Shown piece after piece: positions 43,813-52,168 of a stretch of 64,000 nucleotides of DNA. Origin of the DNA: Leptospirillum sp. (GTDB lineage Bacteria > Nitrospirota > Leptospirillia > Leptospirillales > Leptospirillaceae). Location of the stretch: positions 124,001-188,000 of the forward strand of contig DAHUYM010000001.1 of the NCBI GenBank assembly GCA_027315205.1, given 5' to 3'. The notes beneath the pieces were generated by a model that was given only the letters and a program-made list of their open reading frames with translations, ran no database searches and was not told the origin of the DNA. A program made the translations under genes and the position numbers. How positions within the stretch are numbered: the stretch's first letter is position 1; each line of letters begins with the position of its first letter.

Positions 43813-43830
43813 GTCTTCCGAACGGAAGAC
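43813..43830 (-). promoter_or_regulatory. Palindrome upstream of the ferredoxin-radical SAM genes
   Basis: GTCTTCCG and CGGAAGAC form a perfect 8-base inverted repeat around two A residues, 45-62 bases before the ferredoxin ATG. It could be an operator for a dimeric regulator or a short hairpin in the leader. No T-run follows, so it is not a terminator. Confidence 0.5.
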
Positions 43831-44140
43831 ACAGGCAGGCATTCCTAACTTTCCGCATACATAAGCCGGGGTTGAATATTGACGTCCCAAGGAACCGTTT
43901 TTCAAATTATTATCGCCATGTTGATCGGCCTCATAATACATCCTGACCAACATGGCCGGACCTATCCGAGGAACTTTTGCCTGCAATTTTCACGACTTCG
44001 TGGCCGCACTTCCGCCACGATAAGGTTGTTCATCATACCCTTGAAAACAATAACAATGCAAGGGGATCTCCCGAGAAACCTCAATACAAGCCAGATAAAA
44101 ATTCCGGAACCCGGGAAAACCCCGAATATCCGTGGTTCAG

Positions 44141-44192
44141 ATGCCGGTCACAATGCCGGTCACTTCAATTGTGTTCCGCACTGGGGTATATT
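44141..44192 (+). promoter_or_regulatory. Tandem 12-base repeat and promoter before the CcmI-like gene
   Basis: ATGCCGGTCACA and ATGCCGGTCACT lie end to end at 44141-44164. They abut a candidate promoter with TTCAAT (44164-44169) and TATATT (44187-44192) at 17-base spacing, about 60 bases before the ATG at 44255. Direct repeats touching a weak -35 box suit an activator site. The -35 itself is poor. Confidence 0.4.
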
Positions 44193-44254
44193 ACAATCCC
44201 CGGACCTGAAAATCGCGCCTATGAACCTCACCGTCAAGACCGGGGATACGTTTT

Positions 44255-44719
44255 ATGACCAGAGTGCGCAATCGTGGACGACTAGAGATACTACTCCTGG
44301 TCCTCTTCCTGTTCTGTCTCCCGGACACGGGGTGCTCGCGATCCCCTTCCCCCTCCATTGACCCCAAGTCCATCGCGGGAAAGGTCGAGATCTCCCCGAG
44401 CGTTCCGCTCTGGATGCTTCATGGAACCCTGACGGTCATCGTCTACATGAAGGGAAGCACGTCGCCGTCTTATCTGCCGGTCGCCATATCCCAGTTTTTA
44501 CATCCGGTCTTTCCCGTGCATTTCAAGATCACCCAGGACGACGTCCGCCTTTCAGGAATCGACCTCAAGGGAAAGGTGAAACTGGGAGCCCGCCTCCTGC
44601 TTGATTCGGGGTCAGACCTCGTTTCGCGTGGGGAGTATGTCGGGATGATTCCCGGGGAAGTTTCTGTCGGAGGGGCTCCCGTCACGATCACAATCGATCA
44701 TGCCGCGTCCAATGAATAA
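44255..44719 (+). CDS. Lipoprotein resembling the C-terminal domain of CcmI
   Basis: The 154-residue protein has a basic start, a hydrophobic signal segment (about 10-24) and a Cys at residue 27 in PDTGC, a slightly atypical lipobox. The remainder, from SIAGKVEISP through LTVIVYMKG, a central PVHFKITQDD stretch and GARLLLDSGSDLVSRGEYVG to VTITID, follows the strand order of the periplasmic C-terminal domain of the cytochrome c assembly factor CcmI, which binds apocytochrome. Here it stands alone and without the TPR part. Resemblance is by eye; an unrelated beta-sandwich lipoprotein is possible. folB overlaps its end. Confidence 0.6.
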   Translation: MTRVRNRGRLEILLLVLFLFCLPDTGCSRSPSPSIDPKSIAGKVEISPSVPLWMLHGTLTVIVYMKGSTSPSYLPVAISQFLHPVFPVHFKITQDDVRLSGIDLKGKVKLGARLLLDSGSDLVSRGEYVGMIPGEVSVGGAPVTITIDHAASNE

Positions 44720-45110
44720 TGACGGCGCATCAATTTTCATTCGGGACCTCGACGTGTCCGTCGTCATCGGCGTCTCCCCGAAAGAAAGGAAGTCCCCCCA
44801 AACCATTCGCCTCGACCTTGAGATTGGGTTCTGCTTTCTTTCTGATCACCTACCGACCCTGACAGATCGGGTGACGGACACGCTCGATTACGAGTCCCTG
44901 ATCTCCAGGATTATCGAGGTGAGCCAACGCCAAAGCCCGGCTCTTCTCGAGAGGTTTGGCGAACTGATCGCCGAAACTCTTTTCGGGCATTTCGATCAGA
45001 TCGAATCCCTCAGGATCTCGCTTCACAAAATTCCGGCGCCATTGGCCGAAGGCATGCTCGGAGCCGTCGGCATCACTCTCAACTACTCGAAAAAGGGGTT
45101 GTCTCGATGA
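44712..45110 (+). CDS. folB: Dihydroneopterin aldolase
   Basis: FolB cleaves dihydroneopterin in folate synthesis. Segments IFIRDLDVSVVIGVSPKERK near the start and SPQTIRLDLEI, then DTLDYESLISRI, and the FGELIAETLF helix match the family; the catalytic Glu and Lys appear in the GELIAE and LHKIPAP contexts. I used the ATG at 44712, which overlaps the lipoprotein stop; an ATG at 44700 is also possible. The product has 132 residues, a little longer than usual. The next gene overlaps by ATGA. Confidence 0.88.
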   Translation: MNNDGASIFIRDLDVSVVIGVSPKERKSPQTIRLDLEIGFCFLSDHLPTLTDRVTDTLDYESLISRIIEVSQRQSPALLERFGELIAETLFGHFDQIESLRISLHKIPAPLAEGMLGAVGITLNYSKKGLSR

Positions 45111-45949
45111 TCTTCAAACCGGGAGTCTTTGGCCTCCTTCTTTTGGAGGTGACAGCCGGTGGATGTTACCTGCTCACGTTCATGAGCCGCTTCGAACGCG
45201 TCAACAGGACTTTTTACCGATTGCACGGTGGGTTGTTTCTGGTCTTCGCGGGTTTGGCATTCTTTTTCATGGGACCTTCGGCCTTTACAGAACTTTCGTC
45301 CCTGGGATTCTCGTCCGCCGGGCAATCCGCCATCACCTTCCTGGGCATAGGCACATTGGCCCTTCTCGTCTACAATGCTATGGTGTTCTTCGGCCCCTGG
45401 GAACGGCAAAAGGTGCTTTCCCGCCCGGTTCTACTTTCCGCGTCCCTGATCCTTTTTCTGTCTCTCGGAAGCGGCACCCTGGCATTGATTCCAAACTGGA
45501 ACCTGACATTCCACGGGGTCCTACTCCTGTCCGTGACACTTTCTGCGGCATTTCTTCTCGGGTCGGTCCTCCTGGCCATGAACCTCGGTCACTTCTATCT
45601 GACCAACCCGACTTTACCGATTGAACCTCTCCTTTTCCTCACCCGGATTTTGGTTGCAATCATGGTTGCGGTGACGATTCTCATACTTCCGGAGGCCCTG
45701 TTCAACGCACATGCCAGCACCGACTTCGTAAAAGCGCTGAAACTTGAATCCTTTCAGGGACTCTATGTATGGGGCAGGCTAATTCTGGGGATCCTGGGCG
45801 GGCTCGTCATCTCTTTCATGGCACTGAAAACCGTCCGGATGCACTCGACCCAATCGGCAACCGGTCTCCTGTATATCGAACTGATCTTTATCCTGTTCGG
45901 ACAGGCGTTCGCCAACTTTCTCTATCTTCGAATGGGCATCCTGCTCTGA
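45107..45949 (+). CDS. Multi-pass membrane protein of unknown function
   Basis: I do not recognise this 280-residue protein. Seven or eight hydrophobic helices are evenly spaced, with short loops and a His (NLGHFYLT) in the middle that could be a ligand or a coincidence. Cys24 lies in the first helix (TAGGCYLL). There is no soluble domain. Its ATG overlaps the folB stop (ATGA), and the CcmI-like lipoprotein is two genes upstream, so a role in cytochrome or redox membrane assembly is possible but speculative. Its 3' end is 13 bases from the convergent rng stop. Confidence 0.75.
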   Translation: MIFKPGVFGLLLLEVTAGGCYLLTFMSRFERVNRTFYRLHGGLFLVFAGLAFFFMGPSAFTELSSLGFSSAGQSAITFLGIGTLALLVYNAMVFFGPWERQKVLSRPVLLSASLILFLSLGSGTLALIPNWNLTFHGVLLLSVTLSAAFLLGSVLLAMNLGHFYLTNPTLPIEPLLFLTRILVAIMVAVTILILPEALFNAHASTDFVKALKLESFQGLYVWGRLILGILGGLVISFMALKTVRMHSTQSATGLLYIELIFILFGQAFANFLYLRMGILL

Positions 45950-45962
45950 CCTTGCCGGATAT

Positions 45963-47546
45963 TCAGGGAGCCACGATCGAAAACTCTTCGATATGCGAAA
46001 GCGGGTCGCTTTTGATAATGACCTGACGGCGAATTTTTCGTTCGACCGCCGTCAGGAAGTCCCTCTCCTCCTCCTGGAGGACTGTCTGAATCTCAGGGTG
46101 GACGAACAGGATGACTTTCCGGTCTTTCGGTCCTTTTCCTCCGGTAGGGACACTTCGCAATTCCTCTAGGATTTCATAGACGATCGTGCGAAGGGATTTG
46201 GTGTACCCTTTTCCGTCGCAATAGGCACACGTCTCTCCCAGAAGATGCACGAGGTCTTCCCGAACCCGTTTCCGCGACATCTCTACAAGTCCAAGGTCGG
46301 AAATCTTGAGTGCATTTGTACGCGCTTTGTCCCTCGACAGGGATTCCTGGAGACCCTGAAATACGCGTTCGCGGTTCTTTTCCTTCTCCATGTCGATGAA
46401 GTCGATGATGATGATGCCACCGATATTGCGAAGCCTAAGCTGGCGGGCAATTTCCGTCACCGCTTCGAGATTGGTCTGAAGGATCGTTTCCTCGGGGTCG
46501 CTCTCACCGACAAACCGGCCGGTATTCACGTCGATAACCGTCAGAGCTTCGGCACGGTCGATGACCAGATACCCCCCGCTTTTCAGCCAAATCTTTTTTT
46601 CAAGCGCCTTGGCCAGATGCCGGTCGACATCGTACGAGGAAAACAAGGGGTGATCCCCTTCCCACAGTCGAACCCTCGACTGGTAATCCGGCATGTATGT
46701 CGCGATGAAATCCATGACCCTCTGATATTCCTTGGGATCGTCAATGTGCAGGGTCTGGATTTCCGTGGTCAGGTAGTCCCGGATCGTCCGGAACACGACG
46801 TCGAGATCCTCGCGAACGAGCGAAGGAGCTTTCATCGATTCGCTTCGGGATTTTATGTCCTGCCAAAGAAGCTCGAGAAAAATCATGTCCGCACGGGCCT
46901 CGGCCTCGGTCATCCCTTCTGCGACGGTCCGTATGATATAGCCTCCCTTACCGGTCCTGAGACCGTTGACCATTTCCTTGAGGCGTTGTCTCTCCTCTTC
47001 ATTCGTGATCCTGCGGGAGACACCGGTGTGATTGACCTGGGGCATGAAAACCAGGTATCTCCCGGGAAGACTTATATAGGTCGTTGCCCGAGGACCTTTG
47101 GTGCTTATCGGTTCTTTCGTCATCTGGAGAAGGATTTCCTGCCCCTCCGACAGCAGTTCTTCGATCGGCTTTCTGGGCTGTTTGCGCGGGGCTTCGGATT
47201 TGGCTGCAGCAGCCTCTTCCGGAGGGGGAGCGTCCTGGGAACCCTCAACCGGCGAGACTAAAGACGGAGCGATGGGATTGACGTCCTCCCTCATTTCTTC
47301 CGGAAGGGTTTCCATCCCCTCGACATAAATATCGTCAACATAGAGAAAGGCCGCCTTGTCCAGGCCGACATCGACAAATGCCGCCTGCATCCCCGGAAGA
47401 ACCTTGCTGACCCGACCTCTATAGATGTTGCCGACAACGCCGGCAGACCGTTTCCGTTCGAAAAAGAACTCCGCGAGCAACCGGTCCTCGACCAAGGCGA
47501 CCTTTGTCTCTTCGTTCGTCACATGAATCAAAATTTCCGTCGACAT
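45963..47546 (-). CDS. rng: Ribonuclease G/E family protein
   Basis: RNase G cleaves single-stranded RNA near 5' monophosphate ends and matures 16S rRNA. The 527-residue protein has an S1 domain (GNIYRGRVSKVLPGMQAAFVD near residue 40, shown in part), the RNase H-like/catalytic region with DRAEALTVIDVNTG near residue 330 and IIIDFIDM carrying the metal-binding Asp residues, and the zinc-link CAYC near residue 445. A 50-residue acidic, Ala/Pro-rich insert (about 73-125) interrupts the S1 domain. There is no long degradosome tail, so G rather than E. It lies 120 bases after rodA. Confidence 0.92.
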   Translation of the reverse strand: MSTEILIHVTNEETKVALVEDRLLAEFFFERKRSAGVVGNIYRGRVSKVLPGMQAAFVDVGLDKAAFLYVDDIYVEGMETLPEEMREDVNPIAPSLVSPVEGSQDAPPPEEAAAAKSEAPRKQPRKPIEELLSEGQEILLQMTKEPISTKGPRATTYISLPGRYLVFMPQVNHTGVSRRITNEEERQRLKEMVNGLRTGKGGYIIRTVAEGMTEAEARADMIFLELLWQDIKSRSESMKAPSLVREDLDVVFRTIRDYLTTEIQTLHIDDPKEYQRVMDFIATYMPDYQSRVRLWEGDHPLFSSYDVDRHLAKALEKKIWLKSGGYLVIDRAEALTVIDVNTGRFVGESDPEETILQTNLEAVTEIARQLRLRNIGGIIIIDFIDMEKEKNRERVFQGLQESLSRDKARTNALKISDLGLVEMSRKRVREDLVHLLGETCAYCDGKGYTKSLRTIVYEILEELRSVPTGGKGPKDRKVILFVHPEIQTVLQEEERDFLTAVERKIRRQVIIKSDPLSHIEEFSIVAP

Positions 47547-47665
47547 TTCCCATCCTCCGAAAACGTACAGAAAACGGAACCGTTCCGCCTAAGGGAAGTA
47601 AAGGACCTTTCCTTGTCATTCGTCCCGGATCGTCCGTTTTCACCAATTGTGTGCCTTTCGACCTG

Positions 47666-48760
47666 TCATGTCTTGGCATGAATCCGTATATTGAGCAAAA
47701 GCGAAAGACCCATCAGGGAAACCAGTAGCGCTGAACCTCCATAGCTGAGCAATGGCATGGGAATTCCCACAACCGGGAGAATTCCGACAACCATTGATGC
47801 GTTGATGAGAAAATTGATCCCGAACAAACATGTCAGGCCCGCTGCAAGCAGGAATCCCCTTCCGTCCTTGCAGTTCAGGGCCGTCTTGTACCCGAACCAA
47901 AGAATGTATCCATTGACGGCAAGCAACAGGATCGTTCCCAAGAAACCCCATTCTTCCGAGAAGACCGCAAAAGCAAAATCCGTATGGGCTCCGGGAAGAT
48001 AACGGAACCGGACCTGTGTCGCTCCTTTCAGTCCTTGCCCGAACCAGCCTCCCGACCCGACAGCGACCATCGATTGGAGGGTATGATATCCAAGTCCCAT
48101 GGGATCGGCTTCCGGGTTTAAAAATGTGCGGATACGATCTTTTTGAAAATCATGGAGGTGGTTCCAAAGAACCTGCCAGAAGATCGGCAGCAAGATGATT
48201 GAACCCCAAAGAGCCAGGAAAAACGTTCGGGATCGAATTCCCCTCAGCACAAGAAACACCCCGAGGGCAAAATAAAGTCCGAGTGTCGTTCCAAGGTCCG
48301 GTTGCTTTGCGATCAGAAAACCGGGAATCGCAGTAATCCCGAGTGCAAATAACACTTTTTCGAACGGAAGCCCCTCCCTCTCAAGATCCTTGCCAAATAG
48401 CCAGACCAGGATAAGAAGAAGGGAAATCTTCATGAATTCCGACGGCTGGACCATCAGGGGACCGAAACCGATCCATCGCCGGGCCCCATGGCTTTCATGA
48501 CCTGCGAAATGAACAAACAAAAGCAGGGCCAGGAGAAAACCGTAAATGGGAATGCTGGATTTCAACAGAGAGGTATAGGGGACATTCAGGAGGATAAAAA
48601 AGAAAACGAATCCTGCGAATGCCCAGACTCCCTGCCGTATGGCCAAATGCCAGTCGATCGACCATTGAACGAGAATACCGACCAGCGTAAGTCCCACAAC
48701 AGCACCCAAAAAATCGGGGTAGGCACGAAAAACGTAGAAGAAAAGGGTCGGGAACTTCAC
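47666..48760 (-). CDS. rodA: Peptidoglycan glycosyltransferase RodA
   Basis: RodA polymerises glycan strands during cell elongation with PBP2 as partner. The 364-residue SEDS protein has about ten hydrophobic helices and the family segments GFGPLMVQPSEFMKI and NLGTTLGL-like KQPDLGTTLGLY (Asp is catalytic), then FAVFSEEWGFLG and GIPMPLLSYGGSALL near the C-terminus. The GTG start overlaps the mrdA stop (GTGA). The order mreB-C-D-mrdA-rodA is the classical elongasome operon. Confidence 0.95.
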   Translation of the reverse strand: MKFPTLFFYVFRAYPDFLGAVVGLTLVGILVQWSIDWHLAIRQGVWAFAGFVFFFILLNVPYTSLLKSSIPIYGFLLALLLFVHFAGHESHGARRWIGFGPLMVQPSEFMKISLLLILVWLFGKDLEREGLPFEKVLFALGITAIPGFLIAKQPDLGTTLGLYFALGVFLVLRGIRSRTFFLALWGSIILLPIFWQVLWNHLHDFQKDRIRTFLNPEADPMGLGYHTLQSMVAVGSGGWFGQGLKGATQVRFRYLPGAHTDFAFAVFSEEWGFLGTILLLAVNGYILWFGYKTALNCKDGRGFLLAAGLTCLFGINFLINASMVVGILPVVGIPMPLLSYGGSALLVSLMGLSLLLNIRIHAKT

Positions 48761-50622
48761 GTTCTCGCCCCTTTCTGCGAAATCGTGGGTTTCAGAGGCG
48801 TAATGGCAGGCACTTGGGCCAGATAGTCCCTATAGAATTCCTGAAACACCGCACGCGCAACCGGTCCCGCGACATCTCCACCGTCTCCCCCATTTTCGAT
48901 GAGTACCGCCACGACAATCCTGGGTCTGTCAAATGGAGCAAATCCGACGAACCAGGAATCCGCCCGTATTTTCGGTGGTTTTGCTCCCGACTTGGAGATC
49001 CGGTTCGAGATCACTTGGGCCGTACCCGTTTTCCCGGCGATCTCCATTTCGGGAATCTTCACCGGATGACCTGTTCCGTGAGGGTTATTGACAACTTCCC
49101 ACAAACCTTCCCGCAAGGTATCGAAGTCGGTTCCGGAAATCTGGAGTTTTTTGACCGGAGGGACCGTTTGATCGACGGGATTGGGCCTGACATCGGACGA
49201 GAAAAACAGGTGTGGGGTGACGAGCGACCCTTTCGTCGCAACGACACCCATCAAGCGGGCCATTTCGATCGGAGTCACGGTGAGGTATCCCTGTCCGATG
49301 GCGAAAGGCAAGGTTTCCCCGGGGTACCAGGGCTGGTTCATCCTTTTCTTCTTCCAGTCCCGGTCGGGCACCGTTCCCGAGACTTCCGAAGGAAGATCGA
49401 CCCCGGTCCTATTCCCCAGACCGAATGTACGGGCCATCTCCGCCAGTCGATCCGGACCGATGGCCATGCCCGCCCGATAGAAATAGATGTCACAGGATTG
49501 CATGATCGCCCGGCGAAGGTGAAGAGTTCCGTGACCGCCCTTTTTCCAGTCGTGGAACGGCATCCTTCCAAGGTACAGGATCCCGTTGCAATGAAAGGCT
49601 TTCTGTGGATCGATCACACCCGCCTTGAGTCCCGCAAGGGTCGTTACCACCTTGAAGACCGATCCCGGAGGATAGAGTCCCTGGATCGCCCGGTTTGTCA
49701 GAGGATGGTCGGGATCAGAAATCAACTGATGCCAAACCGATGCAGAAAGGGATGCCGAAATTTGATTGGGATCAAACGAAGGATGGCTCGCCAAGGCGAA
49801 CACTTCACCGTTTCTCGGATCCAGGGCTACGACGGCACCGCGCCGATTCCCCAATCCGTCCTCGGCCACCCGTTCGATCCGGCTATCGATCGTCAACCGG
49901 ATCGAATGGCCCAGGGAGGGACTTTTGGGGCTCAGCTTCCTGATCACGTTTCCCTGGGAATCCACGAGTTTCCGGGTTTCCCCCGGAGTCCCCTGAAGAA
50001 GCGACTCGTACTCTTTCTCGATTCCGGTTTTTCCGATCCCCGTCCCCGGAGGCAGGTGTCGGGCATAGGAATTCTTCATGTCTCCGACCGACAGGGACCC
50101 TACATACCCGAGAAGGTGGGCGGCCATATTTCCCTGAACATAGGTCCGTTCCGGGATCGTCTGGATGATTATTCCCGGGAGACGGTAGAGATCCATCCGG
50201 ACCCTGGCAACCTGGGCAAGCGTCAGATGAGCCCGAAGGGGGACCGGTACGTAATTCGGGAGAATTCCCCTCATTCTCTTCAAGGCATCCCGAAGCTCCG
50301 GGAGAGGGATTCCAAGATCCCGTCCAAGAAGACCCAAAGTGGAACCCTCCCTCTGCACCTCGTCGGGAATCATGGACACGACGAAGTTCGTTCCGTTGCT
50401 GACAAGGACGGTTCCGTTGCGATCGAGGATGGCTCCCCTGAGAGGCGGAAGGGGAATGACCCGAAGGATATTCCCTTTTGCAAGCCGAAGGTATTTATCG
50501 TGCTGATTGATCTGGATGTCGAAAAGGCGGGCCAAAAGCACAAAAAACCCTAGCAGGAAACTGAAAAGGAGTAATTTCAGCCGTCCTTTTGGCGTAGATG
50601 CAAGCGAAAGGACAGACCACAT
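48757..50622 (-). CDS. mrdA: Penicillin-binding protein 2
   Basis: PBP2 is the elongation transpeptidase. The 621-residue product has one N-terminal membrane helix (about 12-34), a pedestal domain with RGAILDRNGTVL, and a transpeptidase domain. Its active-site SVFK lies in LYPPGSVFKV, the second motif is SCD in MQSCDIYFY (Asp in place of Asn, as in other PBP2 proteins), and the third is KTGTAQV near residue 520. The ATG at 50622 sits just before the basic and hydrophobic anchor but lacks a good ribosome binding site; frame above it continues to 50706. mreD ends 182 bases upstream. Confidence 0.94.
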   Translation of the reverse strand: MWSVLSLASTPKGRLKLLLFSFLLGFFVLLARLFDIQINQHDKYLRLAKGNILRVIPLPPLRGAILDRNGTVLVSNGTNFVVSMIPDEVQREGSTLGLLGRDLGIPLPELRDALKRMRGILPNYVPVPLRAHLTLAQVARVRMDLYRLPGIIIQTIPERTYVQGNMAAHLLGYVGSLSVGDMKNSYARHLPPGTGIGKTGIEKEYESLLQGTPGETRKLVDSQGNVIRKLSPKSPSLGHSIRLTIDSRIERVAEDGLGNRRGAVVALDPRNGEVFALASHPSFDPNQISASLSASVWHQLISDPDHPLTNRAIQGLYPPGSVFKVVTTLAGLKAGVIDPQKAFHCNGILYLGRMPFHDWKKGGHGTLHLRRAIMQSCDIYFYRAGMAIGPDRLAEMARTFGLGNRTGVDLPSEVSGTVPDRDWKKKRMNQPWYPGETLPFAIGQGYLTVTPIEMARLMGVVATKGSLVTPHLFFSSDVRPNPVDQTVPPVKKLQISGTDFDTLREGLWEVVNNPHGTGHPVKIPEMEIAGKTGTAQVISNRISKSGAKPPKIRADSWFVGFAPFDRPRIVVAVLIENGGDGGDVAGPVARAVFQEFYRDYLAQVPAITPLKPTISQKGART

Positions 50623-50804
50623 GCCCGGGATGTATCGAAAACTCCCTCCGGGCTGGTGCCGGGAGCGAAGGCCGGAAATGCTCGGCGTGCGAGAAAATTG
50701 GACCACTCAATCACCCTTGCCGGATGCAGGAACATATCCCCCTTCGCCGCAACCGGACCCGTTCCCCCTTTCGACCCATTTGACCGCGAACCTGAAGGGG
50801 ATGA

Positions 50805-51302
50805 CTAACGAAGTTCCCCTGTCCGCTGGTCCCGAATGAGCCGTATTCCATAGATTCCAAATACGAGCAAAGTGCCGGCTATTCCGGTATTTACGTCCCG
50901 TCGAAGATCTACGAGAATGGACTCCCAGGTTTCGGGACGTCCAAGCAACTCCAGTAATGCCAGCGAACCCAGATTATAGAGCATGATCACACCCCAAAAC
51001 ACGATGACGGCAATACGAGGCCGATCCCAGCGTATCAGAGGATAGAGCCAGAAGACCATCAACGCAGCCCCTTCCACTCTCAGGACCCATTCGAGGGGTG
51101 ACCCGATGTTCAGGAAACTCATCAGAAGGCCCAGAACGAACCCGGTCGCGACCACGACCGGCCATTCCTCGTTCCTGAGCCCGAAAAAAAGGATCAGAAG
51201 AATCCAGTCGACGCCCGCCCCCCAAAGTCCGCCTGCATTGCCGAAAGATGCCGCGAACAGAGCCAGCAGGAAAAAAAGGCCGATCCTCAGTCCGGGAGTC
51301 AT
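50805..51302 (-). CDS. mreD: Rod shape-determining protein MreD-like
   Basis: MreD is a small membrane protein of the elongasome. The 165-residue product has five hydrophobic helices and little else conserved, as usual for the family. The ATG at 51302 overlaps the mreC stop (ATGA). Identification depends on size, helices and position between mreC and mrdA. About 180 bases follow before the mrdA ATG, unusually open for this operon; nothing convincing is encoded there beyond the possible upstream extension of mrdA. Confidence 0.85.
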   Translation of the reverse strand: MTPGLRIGLFFLLALFAASFGNAGGLWGAGVDWILLILFFGLRNEEWPVVVATGFVLGLLMSFLNIGSPLEWVLRVEGAALMVFWLYPLIRWDRPRIAVIVFWGVIMLYNLGSLALLELLGRPETWESILVDLRRDVNTGIAGTLLVFGIYGIRLIRDQRTGELR

Positions 51303-52162
51303 TTGCCACTCCCCCACTGGAGGGGGTATTGGACCCAGTTTTTCCCGGGTGTCAGGACATAAGCCACGTCCAGGTCGGACAATGATTCGGCAGGTATTAG
51401 CTCCACGCGGTGGAACAGAAGATCGGTGTCCGGCGCAACCGAATGGACGACGCCGATACGCTCACCCGGAGGGAAATAACCATCTTCTCCGCTCGTAACG
51501 ATCATTTCGCCTTTTTGTACAGGGGTCAGGATCGGGATATAGCTCAAGGACAAGGGTCGACCCACACCCCGACCCTCCACGATCCCTTTCTGGCCCGAGC
51601 GGGGAAGGAGTCCTTCCATGGCGAAAAAAGCGTCTTCCACCCACAGAACCTGGGAAAAGCCAGGGAAAACCTTAACCACGAAACCGACCACCCCGGAAGG
51701 TCCCAGGACCCCATCCTTGAGCCGTATACCATCCTTTGATCCACAGTCCAGCAGGATCGTTCTATGTCCGACGGTGGGATTGTCCGCCAAGACCCTGCAA
51801 GGGCGGCCTGGTACCAAGATGCGATTCTTGAGCCCCAACAGGGCTTTTAGCCGGGCATTCTCATAAAATAAACCTCTCGCCCTTACGAGACGGGAGGAAA
51901 GAAGGGTCACTTCTTTCTTGAGGGCCTCGTTTTCTTTTTCGGCATTCACCAGATTCGAATAATAGTCCCAGTTCGACACGAACGAAACCTGGGTGCCGCG
52001 GAAAACGACCAGAACCTCCCGGACCAGCCAGAGGGGAGGCGCCATCACAACCTGCCTGAAAAGCGGGGGATAGAAACCAAGAATCAGCAAAAGAAGTACA
52101 ACGAAGAGCCCCGCGATCACGAGACGCTTCGGAATCCTTGCTCTTGCACCGGTCTTATTCAC
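51299..52162 (-). CDS. mreC: Rod shape-determining protein MreC
   Basis: MreC links the MreB filament to periplasmic wall synthases. The 287-residue protein has a short basic start, one membrane helix (about 13-32), a coiled-coil segment (about 68-103, with NAEKENEALKKEVTLLSSRL), and a beta-rich periplasmic domain with VGFVVKVFPGFSQVLWVED and TSGEDGYFPPGERIG typical of the family. mreB ends six bases upstream and mreD overlaps downstream. Confidence 0.93.
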   Translation of the reverse strand: MNKTGARARIPKRLVIAGLFVVLLLLILGFYPPLFRQVVMAPPLWLVREVLVVFRGTQVSFVSNWDYYSNLVNAEKENEALKKEVTLLSSRLVRARGLFYENARLKALLGLKNRILVPGRPCRVLADNPTVGHRTILLDCGSKDGIRLKDGVLGPSGVVGFVVKVFPGFSQVLWVEDAFFAMEGLLPRSGQKGIVEGRGVGRPLSLSYIPILTPVQKGEMIVTSGEDGYFPPGERIGVVHSVAPDTDLLFHRVELIPAESLSDLDVAYVLTPGKNWVQYPLQWGSGK

Positions 52163-52168
52163 CCAACA

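Larger units (their letters stand above)
43769..44254. other. Intergenic region between divergent ferredoxin and lipoprotein genes
   Basis: This 486-base stretch has no gene I can defend. It holds a perfect 8-base inverted repeat upstream of the ferredoxin, a weak minus-strand promoter candidate (TTGAAA at 43905-43900, CAATAT at 43881-43876, 18-base spacing), a 12-base tandem repeat at 44141-44164, and a plausible plus-strand promoter at 44164-44192. Its composition is richer in A and T than the flanking genes. Open frames at 43759-43986 (minus) and 43879-44361 (plus) lack ribosome binding sites and family features. Confidence 0.6.

Noticed and set aside
43759-43986. 75-codon minus-strand open frame overlapping the ferredoxin start
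   Set aside because: No ribosome binding site, no family features, and it runs through the palindrome and the ferredoxin ribosome binding site. More likely leader sequence.
43879-44361. 160-codon plus-strand open frame before the CcmI-like gene
   Set aside because: It overlaps the lipoprotein gene in another frame, shows no domain, and contains the tandem repeat and promoter candidate.
48814-50553. 579-codon plus-strand open frame opposite mrdA
   Set aside because: Antisense shadow of the PBP2 gene, whose three active-site motifs are intact.
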